Positions 35,574-43,972 of a stretch of DNA of 64,000 bases are shown one piece after another. Every line of letters begins with the position of its first letter. Within the stretch, counting starts at the first letter, position 1. Made by a program: the position numbers and the translations under genes. The stretch is from Archangium lipolyticum (GTDB taxonomy: Bacteria; Myxococcota; Myxococcia; Myxococcales; Myxococcaceae). The notes beneath the pieces were generated by a model. The model was not told where the DNA came from. It saw nothing but the letters and a program-made list of their open reading frames with translations, and did no database searches. The stretch is from positions 554,884 to 618,883 of the forward strand of contig NZ_JANKBZ010000004.1 of the NCBI RefSeq assembly GCF_024623785.1. Direction: 5' to 3'.

Positions 35574-36248
35574 ATGGAACTGCCTCTTGCGTTGCCTGGT
35601 TTGGATCGGCTGATGGGGTTGTGCCAGCGCTTGAATTTGAGGTTGGAGACGTTGCCACCCGCCCGTGAACCACCGAGGGCTGGGAGTTCGTTGGAGGGCC
35701 TCCCTTTCGATCCGGTCCTGGCGAGTGTCTATGCGCGTCTGGGATACGCGGCATTCGCCACGGAGTTGATAGGAATCGGGTGGATTCTTGATCGATCCGA
35801 CGACCAGGTGCATGAGCTGGAGGAGAACAACAAACGCTGGCGGGAGAAATGGTGGGAAGAGCTGGGTGAGCCCGTGATTGTCTTCGGTGGCGATATCTAC
35901 ACCTATGCCACCGTGCCAGGCCTCGCGGATCAGTGGGGCAGACAGCCCGTGGTGGAGGTGAACACCCAGGAATTCGATGGACCCCACGTGCTGCCCGTGG
36001 CCTCGAACGTGGACCGGTTCTTCGACAGTTACTCACGCTACCTGGAAGCCCTCGTCGCGGACTCTCGCTACCAGGAGTCCGGTGAGAAGGAACTCATCTT
36101 CCCTTGGGATGCAGCCGACATCCTCGCGCGGGACGAGCCATTGGTGGAGTTGATGCGCTCGGGGCGCTTCGACTCGTTGATGAAGAACATGAAAGAGAGC
36201 AACGCGACACGCCGCTGGTTCGCGAAGGTGACGGGTCACCCGGAGTGA
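35574..36248 (+). CDS. SUKH (SMI1/KNR4)-like immunity protein
   Basis: The 224-residue product has no signal peptide and is cytoplasmic. It has the general SUKH pattern with an N-terminal LP and aromatic residues, a central VIVFGGDIYTYATVPG segment, and VVEVNTQEFDGPHVLPVASNV. The late DSYSRYLEALVADSRY helix is also consistent. SUKH proteins often neutralise polymorphic toxins. It follows the small lipoprotein after 11 bases with AGGAGGAAGAC before ATG 35574, so a toxin/immunity pair is likely. The family match is moderate because the key turn residues are not all present. Confidence 0.55.
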   Translation: MELPLALPGLDRLMGLCQRLNLRLETLPPAREPPRAGSSLEGLPFDPVLASVYARLGYAAFATELIGIGWILDRSDDQVHELEENNKRWREKWWEELGEPVIVFGGDIYTYATVPGLADQWGRQPVVEVNTQEFDGPHVLPVASNVDRFFDSYSRYLEALVADSRYQESGEKELIFPWDAADILARDEPLVELMRSGRFDSLMKNMKESNATRRWFAKVTGHPE

Positions 36249-36796
36249 CCCGGTCCGGGCGTTTCGCCCCGCGACGTGCTCGCCCACGCCAGCGCTCTCT
36301 CCACCAGCGAGGTGACGAACGCGTTCTTCCGCTGCGAGTACGTCGAGAAGAGCCGCGCGCCGTGCGCGTAGGCCTCGCGCTTCTCCTCGGCGTAGGCCTT
36401 CACTTCGTCAGGGTGCGCGCGCAGGTAGTCGCGGACGGCGAGCTGTGAGGTGAAGAAACTCCCTCCCTCCTCGGCGATGGCGACGTTGAAGTCGGGCGGC
36501 CCCCGCCGCCGCAGGTAGAGCCTGCCCGGAATGAACACCTCGCCGAAGTCCTCGTAACCGAGCGCGACGAGGCGTGGCGTGGCGGCCCTTCCCTCATCGA
36601 GGGAGCGCACCCCCACCAGGAGGTCGACGATGGGTTTGCCGGTGAGCCCGGGCACCGCGGTGCTTCCCACGTGCTCGAGGCGTGTGACCACGTCACCCAG
36701 GGCTTCTCGCACGCGCTCGGCCTCGGCGGCGTAGAGCTCCGGCCATCGAGGGTCGGGCTCGGACAGGATGATGGGCTCGTCGACGTTGGAGGTCAC
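36236..36796 (-). CDS. GrpB family protein
   Basis: The 186-residue product starts at GTG 36796, overlapping the oxidoreductase stop by GTGA. LEHVGSTAVPGLTGKPIVDLLV and GPPDFNVAIAEEGGSFF with a late YSQRKNAFVTSLVERAL match the GrpB/UPF0157 family, a nucleotidyltransferase-like fold with a conserved HxGSTxVPGLxxKPxxD pattern. Function is uncharacterised in general. It is the last gene of an operon on the minus strand with the GMC oxidoreductase and a lipoprotein. The tail overlaps the 3' end of the SUKH-like gene on the opposite strand by 13 bases. Confidence 0.85.
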   Translation of the reverse strand: MTSNVDEPIILSEPDPRWPELYAAEAERVREALGDVVTRLEHVGSTAVPGLTGKPIVDLLVGVRSLDEGRAATPRLVALGYEDFGEVFIPGRLYLRRRGPPDFNVAIAEEGGSFFTSQLAVRDYLRAHPDEVKAYAEEKREAYAHGARLFSTYSQRKNAFVTSLVERALAWASTSRGETPGPGHSG

Positions 36797-39363
36797 GTCA
36801 TCAGCCTCCCACAATGATGCGCCAGGGCCATGATGGTCCACTGGGGATTCACCCCCGCGACGTCGGGGAACACACTCGCATCGCACACGCGCAGATTGCG
36901 CAGGCCTCGCACGCGGAACTGCTCGTCCACCACGGAGATCGCGGGGTCCGTGCTCATGGCATTGCCGCCCTGGGGGTGACCCGTCCCCATGCGCAGTTGG
37001 GCCGGGCTGGTGAGCGCATCGATGAAAGCCTGCACGTCGGCCTCGCTCCGGATCCGGTACCCGAGCCGTGTGCCGGCGACCACCTCCGTGGGCTTGAGGT
37101 CCGTGCTCGCCAGGAAGGCCCGCGCCACCGTGGCGATGCCCTGGCGGAACCGCCCCAGGTCCTGCGCGAGCGGCAGGCGGATGTGCGCCTGCTTCTTCCC
37201 ATCCAGGGTGATGATGCCCTGCGGCTCGACCCCCACCAGCGGCGCCACCACCACTCCCCGCGCATAGTTCATCATCCGCTGGAAGTGGTCCTCGAAGTAC
37301 CCGGGCATGGCAACCGCCAGCGACCCCGGGGGCGCGTACCAGGACTCGATGATGAACCCGCTCCCCTCCTCGGGCATGAAGTAGTGGGAGATCTGCAGGC
37401 TCGGGCGCGGATGCACGACCCGGTCGAAGAAGGCGAAGACCGGGGTACCCACGTTGGCGCTGAAGCGCCGGCCCACCGGCACGCCCCGGTCCCCCAGCGC
37501 CTGGCGCACGTCGCTCGAGGCGAGCAGCAGCGCCGACGAGGCGATGGCCCCCGCACACAGGATGAACTCCTTCGCGCGCACCGTCACCCGGACCCCTTCG
37601 ACGTCCACCACCAGCGAGGTGACCGCGCGGGTACCGTCCGCCCCCTTCCGTGTCGAGAGATGGATGTCCACCACACGCGCGTTCGGCACCAGGTGGCAGT
37701 CGCGCTCCAGGGCCCTGGGCAGATGCACCTGCATGGCATTGAGCTTGCGCTCGGAGCCACACCCGCTGTTGCACAGGCCCAGGCCCTGACAGTCCTTCAG
37801 GTTGACCAGGTTCTCCCACAGGCCAGGGCTGGGTGGCTCGTCCACACGCGGCTTGCGCGCCTCCCCCAGCCCCCCCAGGAAGCGCGTCGCCGGGTTGGTG
37901 AAGGCGGTGCTCTCGGACATGGGCTTGATCCCCACCTCCCGTGCCATCGCCAGGTAGGCCTCGCGCAGGGTGGCGGTGTCGATGGGGAAGCCCACCCCCT
38001 GCCAGCGCTCCAGTTGCGACTGCGGCAGCTGGAAGCAGATGGCGTTGTTCACCGTGCCGCCACCGCCGACACACGCGCCCTGGAGCACGGTGACGGCGCC
38101 GCTGAGCGCCTCCTCGGAGCCTTCATCATTCGCCACCTGCAGGCCCGAGCGCTTGTACAGCCGCGCCGTCATGGTCAGGTCGTCGGTGCTCATGTCCCGC
38201 TCGGCCACATAGGGACCCGCCTCCAGCAGGAGCACGCTCTTGCCCGCGGCTGTCAGGCGCTCGGCCAGGATGGAGCCCGCCACTCCCGATCCGACGATGG
38301 CCACGTCATAGGTGCGCGCCTCGGGCATGCGCCGGATGGGCAACACCCGCTGGTGCTTGGGCTCGAAGACCGGGCGCTTGTAGCCCACCAGCGCGTCCGT
38401 CTTCGGATGCGCGAAGTACGGCAGCGCCACCATCTGGAACATCAGCTCGAAGGTGGTGCGCAGCCAGCTTCCCTCGGTGCGGTTGAGCGTCTCGCGCACC
38501 CACTTCTCCAGCTCGGGCAGGAACCCCTGCGCAATGGGCGCGAAGGTGCCCAGCACATCCAACCGCGTGCGGATGTCGTTGAGGTCCTCCGCCTTGGAGG
38601 TCCGGATGAAGCTCTGAAGGTTGAGGATGACGTCGCGCGTGGTGGGGCCGGGGCGCGGGAGCGGCTTTGGCAGCATCACCGCCGCGATCAGCGACAGGGC
38701 GCGCCACTGCACGGGCGAGAGGTACCGGTCCCTGTCCACACTGAACAGGAAGGGGATGTTCTCGTACACCTGGCTGAGCTGGTCGTTCATGAAGGTCAGG
38801 AACGCCGCGGTCGCCTCGAGCGCATCCGCGGGCCCGCTCTCGTTGGTGGCCTGCATGGAGACAATCTGGTCCAGCAGCTCGGTGGGGAGCACCCGGGTGG
38901 TACCCGCCGCCACCTGACGTCCGGTGTCGTCGAATACGCGGATGAACAGCGTGGAGAGGTCCGCCGCCGAGTCGAAGCCCCGGTCATCCACCAGGCGCTT
39001 CTCTCCGGTGACGGCGTAGCGCCGGCCGTCGTCGGCCACGAAGCCGAAGGAGAAGTCGAACACCTTGCGCCGCCCATCCGGTGAGGTGTTCCGGTAGAGG
39101 ACGATGGTGCCATCCTGGCCCACCGGCGTCCCCCGGTGCGCGTGCCCGCGCCACTCCACCGCGCCTCCGACGATGGAGGCCTGATGCACCCCCGCGTTGA
39201 TGAAGTCGCGCAGCCGGGGGATGGCCACCTCCAGGGTGAAGCGGAAATTCTTCGACCGACCCTTCCCCCGGGCCGCTCCCTCCTCGGGTGTGGACACCCC
39301 CTCGGCGAGGAAGCCACTCATCGACTCCCGGAACCTCAACCCCACTCGGTCACTGAAGCTCAT
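36793..39363 (-). CDS. GMC-family oxidoreductase with long N-terminal extension
   Basis: ATG 39363 follows GAGGAGG, and the product is 856 residues. The FAD Rossmann motif YDVAIVGSGVAGSILAERL lies at about residue 353, with the GMC family pattern GGGTVNNAIC, CQGLGLCNSGCG and the C-terminal NPQWTIMALAHHCG. The Cys-rich segment is typical of long-chain alcohol-oxidase-like GMC enzymes. The first 340 residues have no known domain and may bind a second substrate or a membrane. It is in an operon with a lipoprotein (upstream, 13 bases) and GrpB (overlapping). There is no signal peptide, so localisation is unclear. Confidence 0.8.
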   Translation of the reverse strand: MSFSDRVGLRFRESMSGFLAEGVSTPEEGAARGKGRSKNFRFTLEVAIPRLRDFINAGVHQASIVGGAVEWRGHAHRGTPVGQDGTIVLYRNTSPDGRRKVFDFSFGFVADDGRRYAVTGEKRLVDDRGFDSAADLSTLFIRVFDDTGRQVAAGTTRVLPTELLDQIVSMQATNESGPADALEATAAFLTFMNDQLSQVYENIPFLFSVDRDRYLSPVQWRALSLIAAVMLPKPLPRPGPTTRDVILNLQSFIRTSKAEDLNDIRTRLDVLGTFAPIAQGFLPELEKWVRETLNRTEGSWLRTTFELMFQMVALPYFAHPKTDALVGYKRPVFEPKHQRVLPIRRMPEARTYDVAIVGSGVAGSILAERLTAAGKSVLLLEAGPYVAERDMSTDDLTMTARLYKRSGLQVANDEGSEEALSGAVTVLQGACVGGGGTVNNAICFQLPQSQLERWQGVGFPIDTATLREAYLAMAREVGIKPMSESTAFTNPATRFLGGLGEARKPRVDEPPSPGLWENLVNLKDCQGLGLCNSGCGSERKLNAMQVHLPRALERDCHLVPNARVVDIHLSTRKGADGTRAVTSLVVDVEGVRVTVRAKEFILCAGAIASSALLLASSDVRQALGDRGVPVGRRFSANVGTPVFAFFDRVVHPRPSLQISHYFMPEEGSGFIIESWYAPPGSLAVAMPGYFEDHFQRMMNYARGVVVAPLVGVEPQGIITLDGKKQAHIRLPLAQDLGRFRQGIATVARAFLASTDLKPTEVVAGTRLGYRIRSEADVQAFIDALTSPAQLRMGTGHPQGGNAMSTDPAISVVDEQFRVRGLRNLRVCDASVFPDVAGVNPQWTIMALAHHCGRLMT

Positions 39364-39376
39364 CACTGCCTCCTCA

Positions 39377-39985
39377 CTAGGGACTTGGGTCGTCGCGCAC
39401 CACGAACTGGAGCCGCATGCCTCGTAGCCGCGGCAGCTCCGCCACGGCGCGCTCTCCCACCCACTGCGCCGGCAGGTACTCCCAGGTCAGCACGGGGGAG
39501 CCGCCAGCCTCGCCCGGCCCGACATCCCCTGGCCGTTCGGCGGCAAGTGTCAGGTCCTCGGGGTCGGAGCCCACGGGCAGCGACGACAGCGGAATGGAGA
39601 GGATCGGCCCCTTGCCATTGGAGGGCTCGAGCATGGGAGAGATCAGCAGCAGCGGCCCCACCGGGGCGACGTTCGGCTCCGCGGGATGTCCCGGCCCCTC
39701 ATCGACGCGCATGCTCAACAGGAGGCCCTGAGGGCCGATGGCTCCGGCGGGGACCTCCAGCCGGGGACCGCCCTGTGACAGCGAGAGACTCCCGCCAGAG
39801 GGACCGAGCGAGCCCGCGACGCGGGAGCCATCGCCCACCAGCGCCACGGTATTTTCAGGGGGAGGGGGCGGGGGGCCATCGGGCTGGATGTGCCATTGCG
39901 TACAGGCGCTCGCGACGAGCAGCACCACGGCCAGCCAGGCGTGCAAAGGTACGCGTGGTGCACGCTGAAACGCTCGCTCCCTCAT
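39377..39985 (-). CDS. Lipoprotein of the GMC oxidoreductase operon
   Basis: ATG 39985 follows GGAGAGG and begins a signal peptide ending LLVASAC, so an upstream ATG was rejected. The 202-residue product has a Pro-rich linker (PDGPPPPPPENTVALVGDG) and then a beta-rich domain with LGPSGGSLSLSQGG and LTWEYLPAQWV. It is a small surface lipoprotein of unknown function. It lies 13 bases upstream of the GMC oxidoreductase, so the two are probably co-transcribed and the lipoprotein may support the enzyme. The mature residues have no catalytic motif. Confidence 0.65.
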   Translation of the reverse strand: MRERAFQRAPRVPLHAWLAVVLLVASACTQWHIQPDGPPPPPPENTVALVGDGSRVAGSLGPSGGSLSLSQGGPRLEVPAGAIGPQGLLLSMRVDEGPGHPAEPNVAPVGPLLLISPMLEPSNGKGPILSIPLSSLPVGSDPEDLTLAAERPGDVGPGEAGGSPVLTWEYLPAQWVGERAVAELPRLRGMRLQFVVRDDPSP

Positions 39986-40141
39986 GGTTCCCTCTCCGGT
40001 GGATGCCCGCGGCATGCACAGGACAGAGGACGTGGGCGCGACTTGTGACATCGCGAGAAGGACGCGTGCCTGGGGAGGAGGGCTGGCCTTCTACATCATG
40101 AGGTTGGCCGCCCGCTTCCGCCCGCTCGTCTCCATGATGAA

Positions 40142-40714
40142 CTACCGTGATTCGGACAGGTGCCGGGTCGCGAGCCACTTCTTCCCGTTGAACAGGTAGA
40201 CCCACGTGGCATTGCCCTCGCCCCAATCGACCAGGCCCTGCCGCGCCGTCTTGGGCTCTCCATTCGGGCCGGGCTTGGACCTTGGACCGTAGAGCTGGAG
40301 GCAGCTCACCTCACGCGGCAGCGCCCGCACCTCCCTCACCTGCCCATCACGCGTGAAGAGCACCCGCACGGGCACGGACTGGTTGCACGAATAACCCTTG
40401 CCCGGAAACGCGTAGTCCGGCTGGCCGTCCTTGTCGAAATCCCCCTGGACGCAGGGCCATCCGCTCGTCTTCAGGGTGTTCAGCTCCACGCCAATCTCCT
40501 CGAGCTGGGATGCCGCCGTGCCGGGAGTACCCACGCACAGGCACTTCCAATTCTTCTCCGGCGAACACTCCGGTTCCGCATGGGCGAACGCCACTCGCTG
40601 GCCGTCCGGCTCACCACGGGGTGAGGCATCCGCATATCCCAGGGCCGCCAGTGAAAGCGCCCAGGTCCACAGCCAACGCAACTCCATCACTCGGCGCTCC
40701 CGTCGTGCATTCAT
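40142..40714 (-). CDS. Secreted hypothetical protein with FG-GAP-like segment
   Basis: ATG 40714 follows AAGGAG with 8 bases between and gives 190 residues with a signal peptide (WLWTWALSLAALGYADA). The mature part has GDFDKDGQPDYAFPGKGYSC, a calcium-binding-like D-x-D-x-D loop as in FG-GAP or VCBS segments, cysteines at ECSPEKNWKCLC and WPCVQ, and ends ATRHLSESR. It is probably periplasmic. It is 17 bases downstream of the thioesterase gene, so the two may be co-transcribed. I do not assign a function. Confidence 0.6.
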   Translation of the reverse strand: MNARRERRVMELRWLWTWALSLAALGYADASPRGEPDGQRVAFAHAEPECSPEKNWKCLCVGTPGTAASQLEEIGVELNTLKTSGWPCVQGDFDKDGQPDYAFPGKGYSCNQSVPVRVLFTRDGQVREVRALPREVSCLQLYGPRSKPGPNGEPKTARQGLVDWGEGNATWVYLFNGKKWLATRHLSESR

Positions 40715-40730
40715 CGGGTTTTCTCCTTCT

Positions 40731-41240
40731 TCAGCCACCGGTCTTCGTATCCTTCCGGTCGTGCGCCGCCGCTGTCAGTTGCGCGGTATCGACGCGGACG
40801 AAGATCGAATCGCCCATCGCCGTCAGCGTGTCGCCGGCATGGACCTCGCAGATGATCCGGCTCTTGCGGCCGAGCTCGCCTTCGACCCGCGCGCGAAGGG
40901 TGAGCGGCCCCCCCATGGGCGTGGGCTTGATGAACTTGATGCCGAGGTTGCCGGTGACGCATTCGATTCGCGGCAGACTGCCGGGTTGGCGGCCCTCGGC
41001 GCGGTAGTGGTAGGCCATCGCGGTCCAGTTCGAGTGGCAGTCGACCAGCATCGCGATCAATCCGCCGTACACCAGGTCGGGCCAACCCGTGTATCTGGCC
41101 TCGGGGGTGTGGCTGGCCATGACGTGGATGCCGTCCTCATGCCAGTAGCTCTTGATGTGCAGACCGTGCGGATTGTCGCAGCCACAGCCGTAGCAGATGC
41201 CCTCTGGCGCGGCGAGTTCTTGCAGAGATGCGGTGCCCAT
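40731..41240 (-). CDS. PaaI-family hotdog thioesterase
   Basis: The 169-residue product begins with ICYGCGCDNPHGLHIK, a CxGC..NPxGL motif that is common in this subfamily. The hotdog core VYGGLIAMLVDCHSNWTAMAY and KFIKPTPMGGPLTL is clear. Members hydrolyse acyl-CoA thioesters in the cytoplasm. It lies in a leftward gene group with an aminotransferase (upstream) and a secreted protein (downstream). GGAGG lies 12 bases before ATG 41240, a little far. The substrate is unknown. Confidence 0.83.
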   Translation of the reverse strand: MGTASLQELAAPEGICYGCGCDNPHGLHIKSYWHEDGIHVMASHTPEARYTGWPDLVYGGLIAMLVDCHSNWTAMAYHYRAEGRQPGSLPRIECVTGNLGIKFIKPTPMGGPLTLRARVEGELGRKSRIICEVHAGDTLTAMGDSIFVRVDTAQLTAAAHDRKDTKTGG

Positions 41241-41267
41241 TGTTTGTGAGTCCCTCCAAGGTGATGC

Positions 41268-42467
41268 TCAGCCCACCGCGCGGTGAGCCGCCGAGAGCTT
41301 CTCGAGCAGCGTGTCCACCTGGGCCGCGGTGATGATGAGTGACGGCGCGATGCGCAGCGTGTTGTTGCCCGCAACTCCGATGACGAGCCCCTCCGCGAGG
41401 GCCGCCTTCACCAGCTCGGCGGGAGGCCGCTGGAGCTGGACGCCCAGGAGGAGCCCCTTGCCACGCACCTCATGAGTGGGGCCGAAGACGCGGCGCAGGC
41501 CCTCCAGGAGCTGATGGCCCCGCTCCACGACGTTGCCCAGGAAGCCCGGCGAGGTGACTTCCTTCATCACCGTCAGTCCAGCGGCGCACGCGAAGGGATT
41601 GCCACCAAACGTGGTGCCGTGCAGACCGGGCTTCAGCAGCGCGGCCACGGGCTCGGTCGCGAGCACCGCGCCGATGGGGACGCCGCCGCCGAGCCCCTTC
41701 GCCAGCGACATCACGTCGGGGGTGATGCCTTCGTGCTGATAGCCGAACATCCGCCCGGTGCGGCCAATGCCCGTCTGGATTTCATCCACCACCATGAGGG
41801 CTTGGTGGCGCGTGCACAGCTCCCGGACCCGGGTCAGGAATCCCGCGGGAACCGGACGCACACCACTCTCTCCCTGGATGGGCTCGATGAACACACCGGC
41901 CACGTCATCCTTCATGGCGGCGGCGAGCGCGTCCACGTCCCCGAACGGAACGAAGTCCGTGGGAGGCAGGGGCTCGAACGGCGCGCGGTACGCGGGCGTG
42001 TGCGTGATGCTGAGGGCGCCGAGCGTGCGGCCGTGGAAGCTCCCCTCGAAGGCGATGACGCGGCGCTTGCGGCCCTCATGCGCCACGTTGCCCCACAGGC
42101 GCACCAGCTTGTAGGCCGCCTCGTTGGCCTCCGCTCCCGAGTTGCAGAACAGCATCCGCCCTGGAAACGCCTGGGGGACGATGCTCGCCGCCAGCTCCTC
42201 CTGCCCCAGCTGCCCGAAGTGGTTCGAGGTGTGGAGCAACGTCGCGGCCTGCCGCGACAGCGTCTCCACGAGCTTCGGGTGCGAATGCCCCAGGGTGCAC
42301 ACCGCCACGCCGGCGAAGGCATCGAGGTACTCACGGCCCGCGCCGTCGTACAGGTAGCAGCCATTGCCACGGACGAAGCTCACGTCCTGACGGCGGTAGT
42401 TCTGGATGAGGAAGGAGCTGGGAGTGGTGGTGACGTTCAATTCGGAAATTCCCTCGTGACAGGCCAT
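41268..42467 (-). CDS. argD: Acetylornithine/ornithine-type class III aminotransferase
   Basis: The 399-residue PLP enzyme has CYLYDGAGREYLDAFAGVAVCTLGH, LFCNSGAEANEAAYKL, FHGRTLGALS, VVDEIQTGIGRTG and MSLAKGLGGGVPIG, in which the Lys binds PLP. This is the ArgD/GabT class III pattern. The FEGSFHGRT and HSHP parts fit ArgD or related omega-aminotransferases. It could act on acetylornithine, succinyl-diaminopimelate or another amine. No other arginine genes are nearby, so argD is tentative. ATG 42467 gives the full length. A downstream TTG after GAGGG is an alternative. Confidence 0.78.
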   Translation of the reverse strand: MACHEGISELNVTTTPSSFLIQNYRRQDVSFVRGNGCYLYDGAGREYLDAFAGVAVCTLGHSHPKLVETLSRQAATLLHTSNHFGQLGQEELAASIVPQAFPGRMLFCNSGAEANEAAYKLVRLWGNVAHEGRKRRVIAFEGSFHGRTLGALSITHTPAYRAPFEPLPPTDFVPFGDVDALAAAMKDDVAGVFIEPIQGESGVRPVPAGFLTRVRELCTRHQALMVVDEIQTGIGRTGRMFGYQHEGITPDVMSLAKGLGGGVPIGAVLATEPVAALLKPGLHGTTFGGNPFACAAGLTVMKEVTSPGFLGNVVERGHQLLEGLRRVFGPTHEVRGKGLLLGVQLQRPPAELVKAALAEGLVIGVAGNNTLRIAPSLIITAAQVDTLLEKLSAAHRAVG

Positions 42468-42547
42468 GGGGAAGAGCGTCGGCCCGTTGATCGCGCCCCT
42501 ACCATGCGTGAACCCGTGTGACGAGCCCCAAAACCTCCCGGGCCCCC

Positions 42548-43003
42548 TCACGCCAGGGAAGCCCCGGAGCGTTCACCCTCCTCGGAGGCTTCGGCCAATG
42601 GCCTCACCACCCCGAGCTGCCGCAGGTAGCCGAAGGTGTCCCACTCGCTCGTGTCCTCGACGAGCCGGCCGTCCTCGAACTCGGAGAGGGTGATGCCCTC
42701 CAGGGTGACATGCTGGCCTCGGGGCTCCACCCCGAGCAGCCTCCGAGCGAGGTTCCCCTCCATGTGCCACCGGATGATGACGGTGTCCCCCTCGGCGTAG
42801 ACGGCGAGGATGCGCACCTCCAGGTTCGGGAAGCAGGCATGCAACAGCCGCACGTAGGCCTTCACGCCCGCGAGGTCCGCGCCCCCCGTGAGCGGGTCAT
42901 GGCTCACGTAGCTGGGATGGCAGAGCTCGTCGAGCACCTCCACCCGCCCCGCTCCGTACACTTCCTCGATGATGCGCCGGGCCGCTTGCTTGAGGCTGGC
43001 CAT
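42548..43003 (-). CDS. SnoaL-like ester cyclase/polyketide cyclase family protein
   Basis: ATG 43003 follows GAGGAGGAG and gives 151 residues. VLDELCHPSYVSHDP, FPNLEVRILAVYAEGDTVIIRW and GQHVTLEGITLSEFEDGRLVE fit the SnoaL-like NTF2-fold family, in which a polar pocket in a cone-shaped barrel catalyses or binds small substrates. No signal peptide. The aminotransferase gene begins 80 bases later on the same strand. Function cannot be given beyond the fold. Confidence 0.82.
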   Translation of the reverse strand: MASLKQAARRIIEEVYGAGRVEVLDELCHPSYVSHDPLTGGADLAGVKAYVRLLHACFPNLEVRILAVYAEGDTVIIRWHMEGNLARRLLGVEPRGQHVTLEGITLSEFEDGRLVEDTSEWDTFGYLRQLGVVRPLAEASEEGERSGASLA

Positions 43004-43308
43004 GACACTCCTCCTCGGGACGGGCATCCCCTCCCGGACCCGTCCCCCATCCTCGAAGATAGGAACGAAGGACCGGAGCGCCGCGCTGGCCCGCCGTCAA
43101 GGAGCACGGCCACGCGAGCGCTGTCTGACCGGGACAAGCTGTCACGCGCCTCCGCGAGCACGGCCGCCAGTCTGTCCGACTGAGAGGCGAAGCGAACCAC
43201 GGCTTCCCTCGAAGCCCTCCGTCCAGAGCAAGGGAAGACCGTCTGGCACACGCGCTGCAACCCTCGCGGCACGCGCCGCTGGCCGGACGGTGCATGGGAG
43301 GGATTGCA
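43004..43308. other. Intergenic region between divergent genes, nothing recognised
   Basis: This 305-base stretch lies between the SnoaL-like gene and the outer-membrane barrel gene. It has no recognised RNA, repeat or coding sequence and must hold both promoters. Confidence 0.4.
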
Positions 43309-43953
43309 ATGCGCACATGGATTCGTTGGGGAGCTGTCGCAGTCGGAGTGGGAGTGGGCCTGGTGCCGTCGGGGGGCCGTGCCGAGCAGCACGCACAGGA
43401 GCGGCGCACGGTGGCGTTGGCGCAACCGCTGTATGCGCTCTCGGGACAGTTCGGGGCTACCGTGGAGCACGCACTGAGCAAGCACGTGACGCTCGCCGCG
43501 ACGCTCCAGCTCAACGCGCTGGTCGACCGGAGCACGTTCGGCTCCGCCTTGAACACCACCACCCGGCGCTTCGGCGTGGGACTGGAGCCGGGCGTGCACT
43601 TCTACCTCTCGGGCCAGGCTCCCGAGGGCTTCTGGGTGGGTCCGCACCTCGAGGCCTCGGTGCTCCAGCGAAACGATGTCCACGAGTCCGTCTCCCCGGA
43701 GGGGGCGCAGACGGTGAGGACTGGCTCGCGGACGCTCAGCTACGGAGGGAGCGCGTGGGCGGGCTACACCGCCATCCTCGCCCCGGGATTGTCCGCCCAG
43801 GTGGGAGTGGGGCTCGTGGCACTCGTTCGCGACACGGACTCATCCCCCGAAGGCATGTTGGGGAGCACCCTCGGGGGGCTGTCGGGTTCCATCAGCCAGA
43901 ATGGCTGGTGGGTGGGCCCGCGCATGTCGGTGGGCCTGGGCTGGGCCTTCTGA
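43309..43953 (+). CDS. Outer-membrane beta-barrel protein
   Basis: ATG 43309 follows GGGAGGG and starts a signal peptide (WGAVAVGVGVGLVPSGGRA). The 214-residue product has alternating strands (LAQPLYALSGQFGATVEHAL, VTLAATLQLNAL, RFGVGLEPGVHFYL, GYTAILAPGLSAQVGVGLV) and ends GLGWAF with a C-terminal Phe, which is the BAM-recognition signal. It resembles DUF3575 or OmpW-sized barrels of 8 strands. No ligand is suggested. The adjacent amidase is on the other strand, with the ends 20 bases apart. Confidence 0.7.
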   Translation: MRTWIRWGAVAVGVGVGLVPSGGRAEQHAQERRTVALAQPLYALSGQFGATVEHALSKHVTLAATLQLNALVDRSTFGSALNTTTRRFGVGLEPGVHFYLSGQAPEGFWVGPHLEASVLQRNDVHESVSPEGAQTVRTGSRTLSYGGSAWAGYTAILAPGLSAQVGVGLVALVRDTDSSPEGMLGSTLGGLSGSISQNGWWVGPRMSVGLGWAF

Positions 43954-43972
43954 GACGGCTCCTGGCGAGGTG

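Noticed and set aside
36814..39084. A long open frame opposite the GMC oxidoreductase
   Set aside because: Shadow frame, His- and Arg-rich, with no leader, domain or ribosome-binding site.
43142..43396. A short minus-strand gene upstream of the barrel gene
   Set aside because: No ribosome site and Arg/Pro/Ala-rich composition. It runs into the signal peptide region of the real gene.
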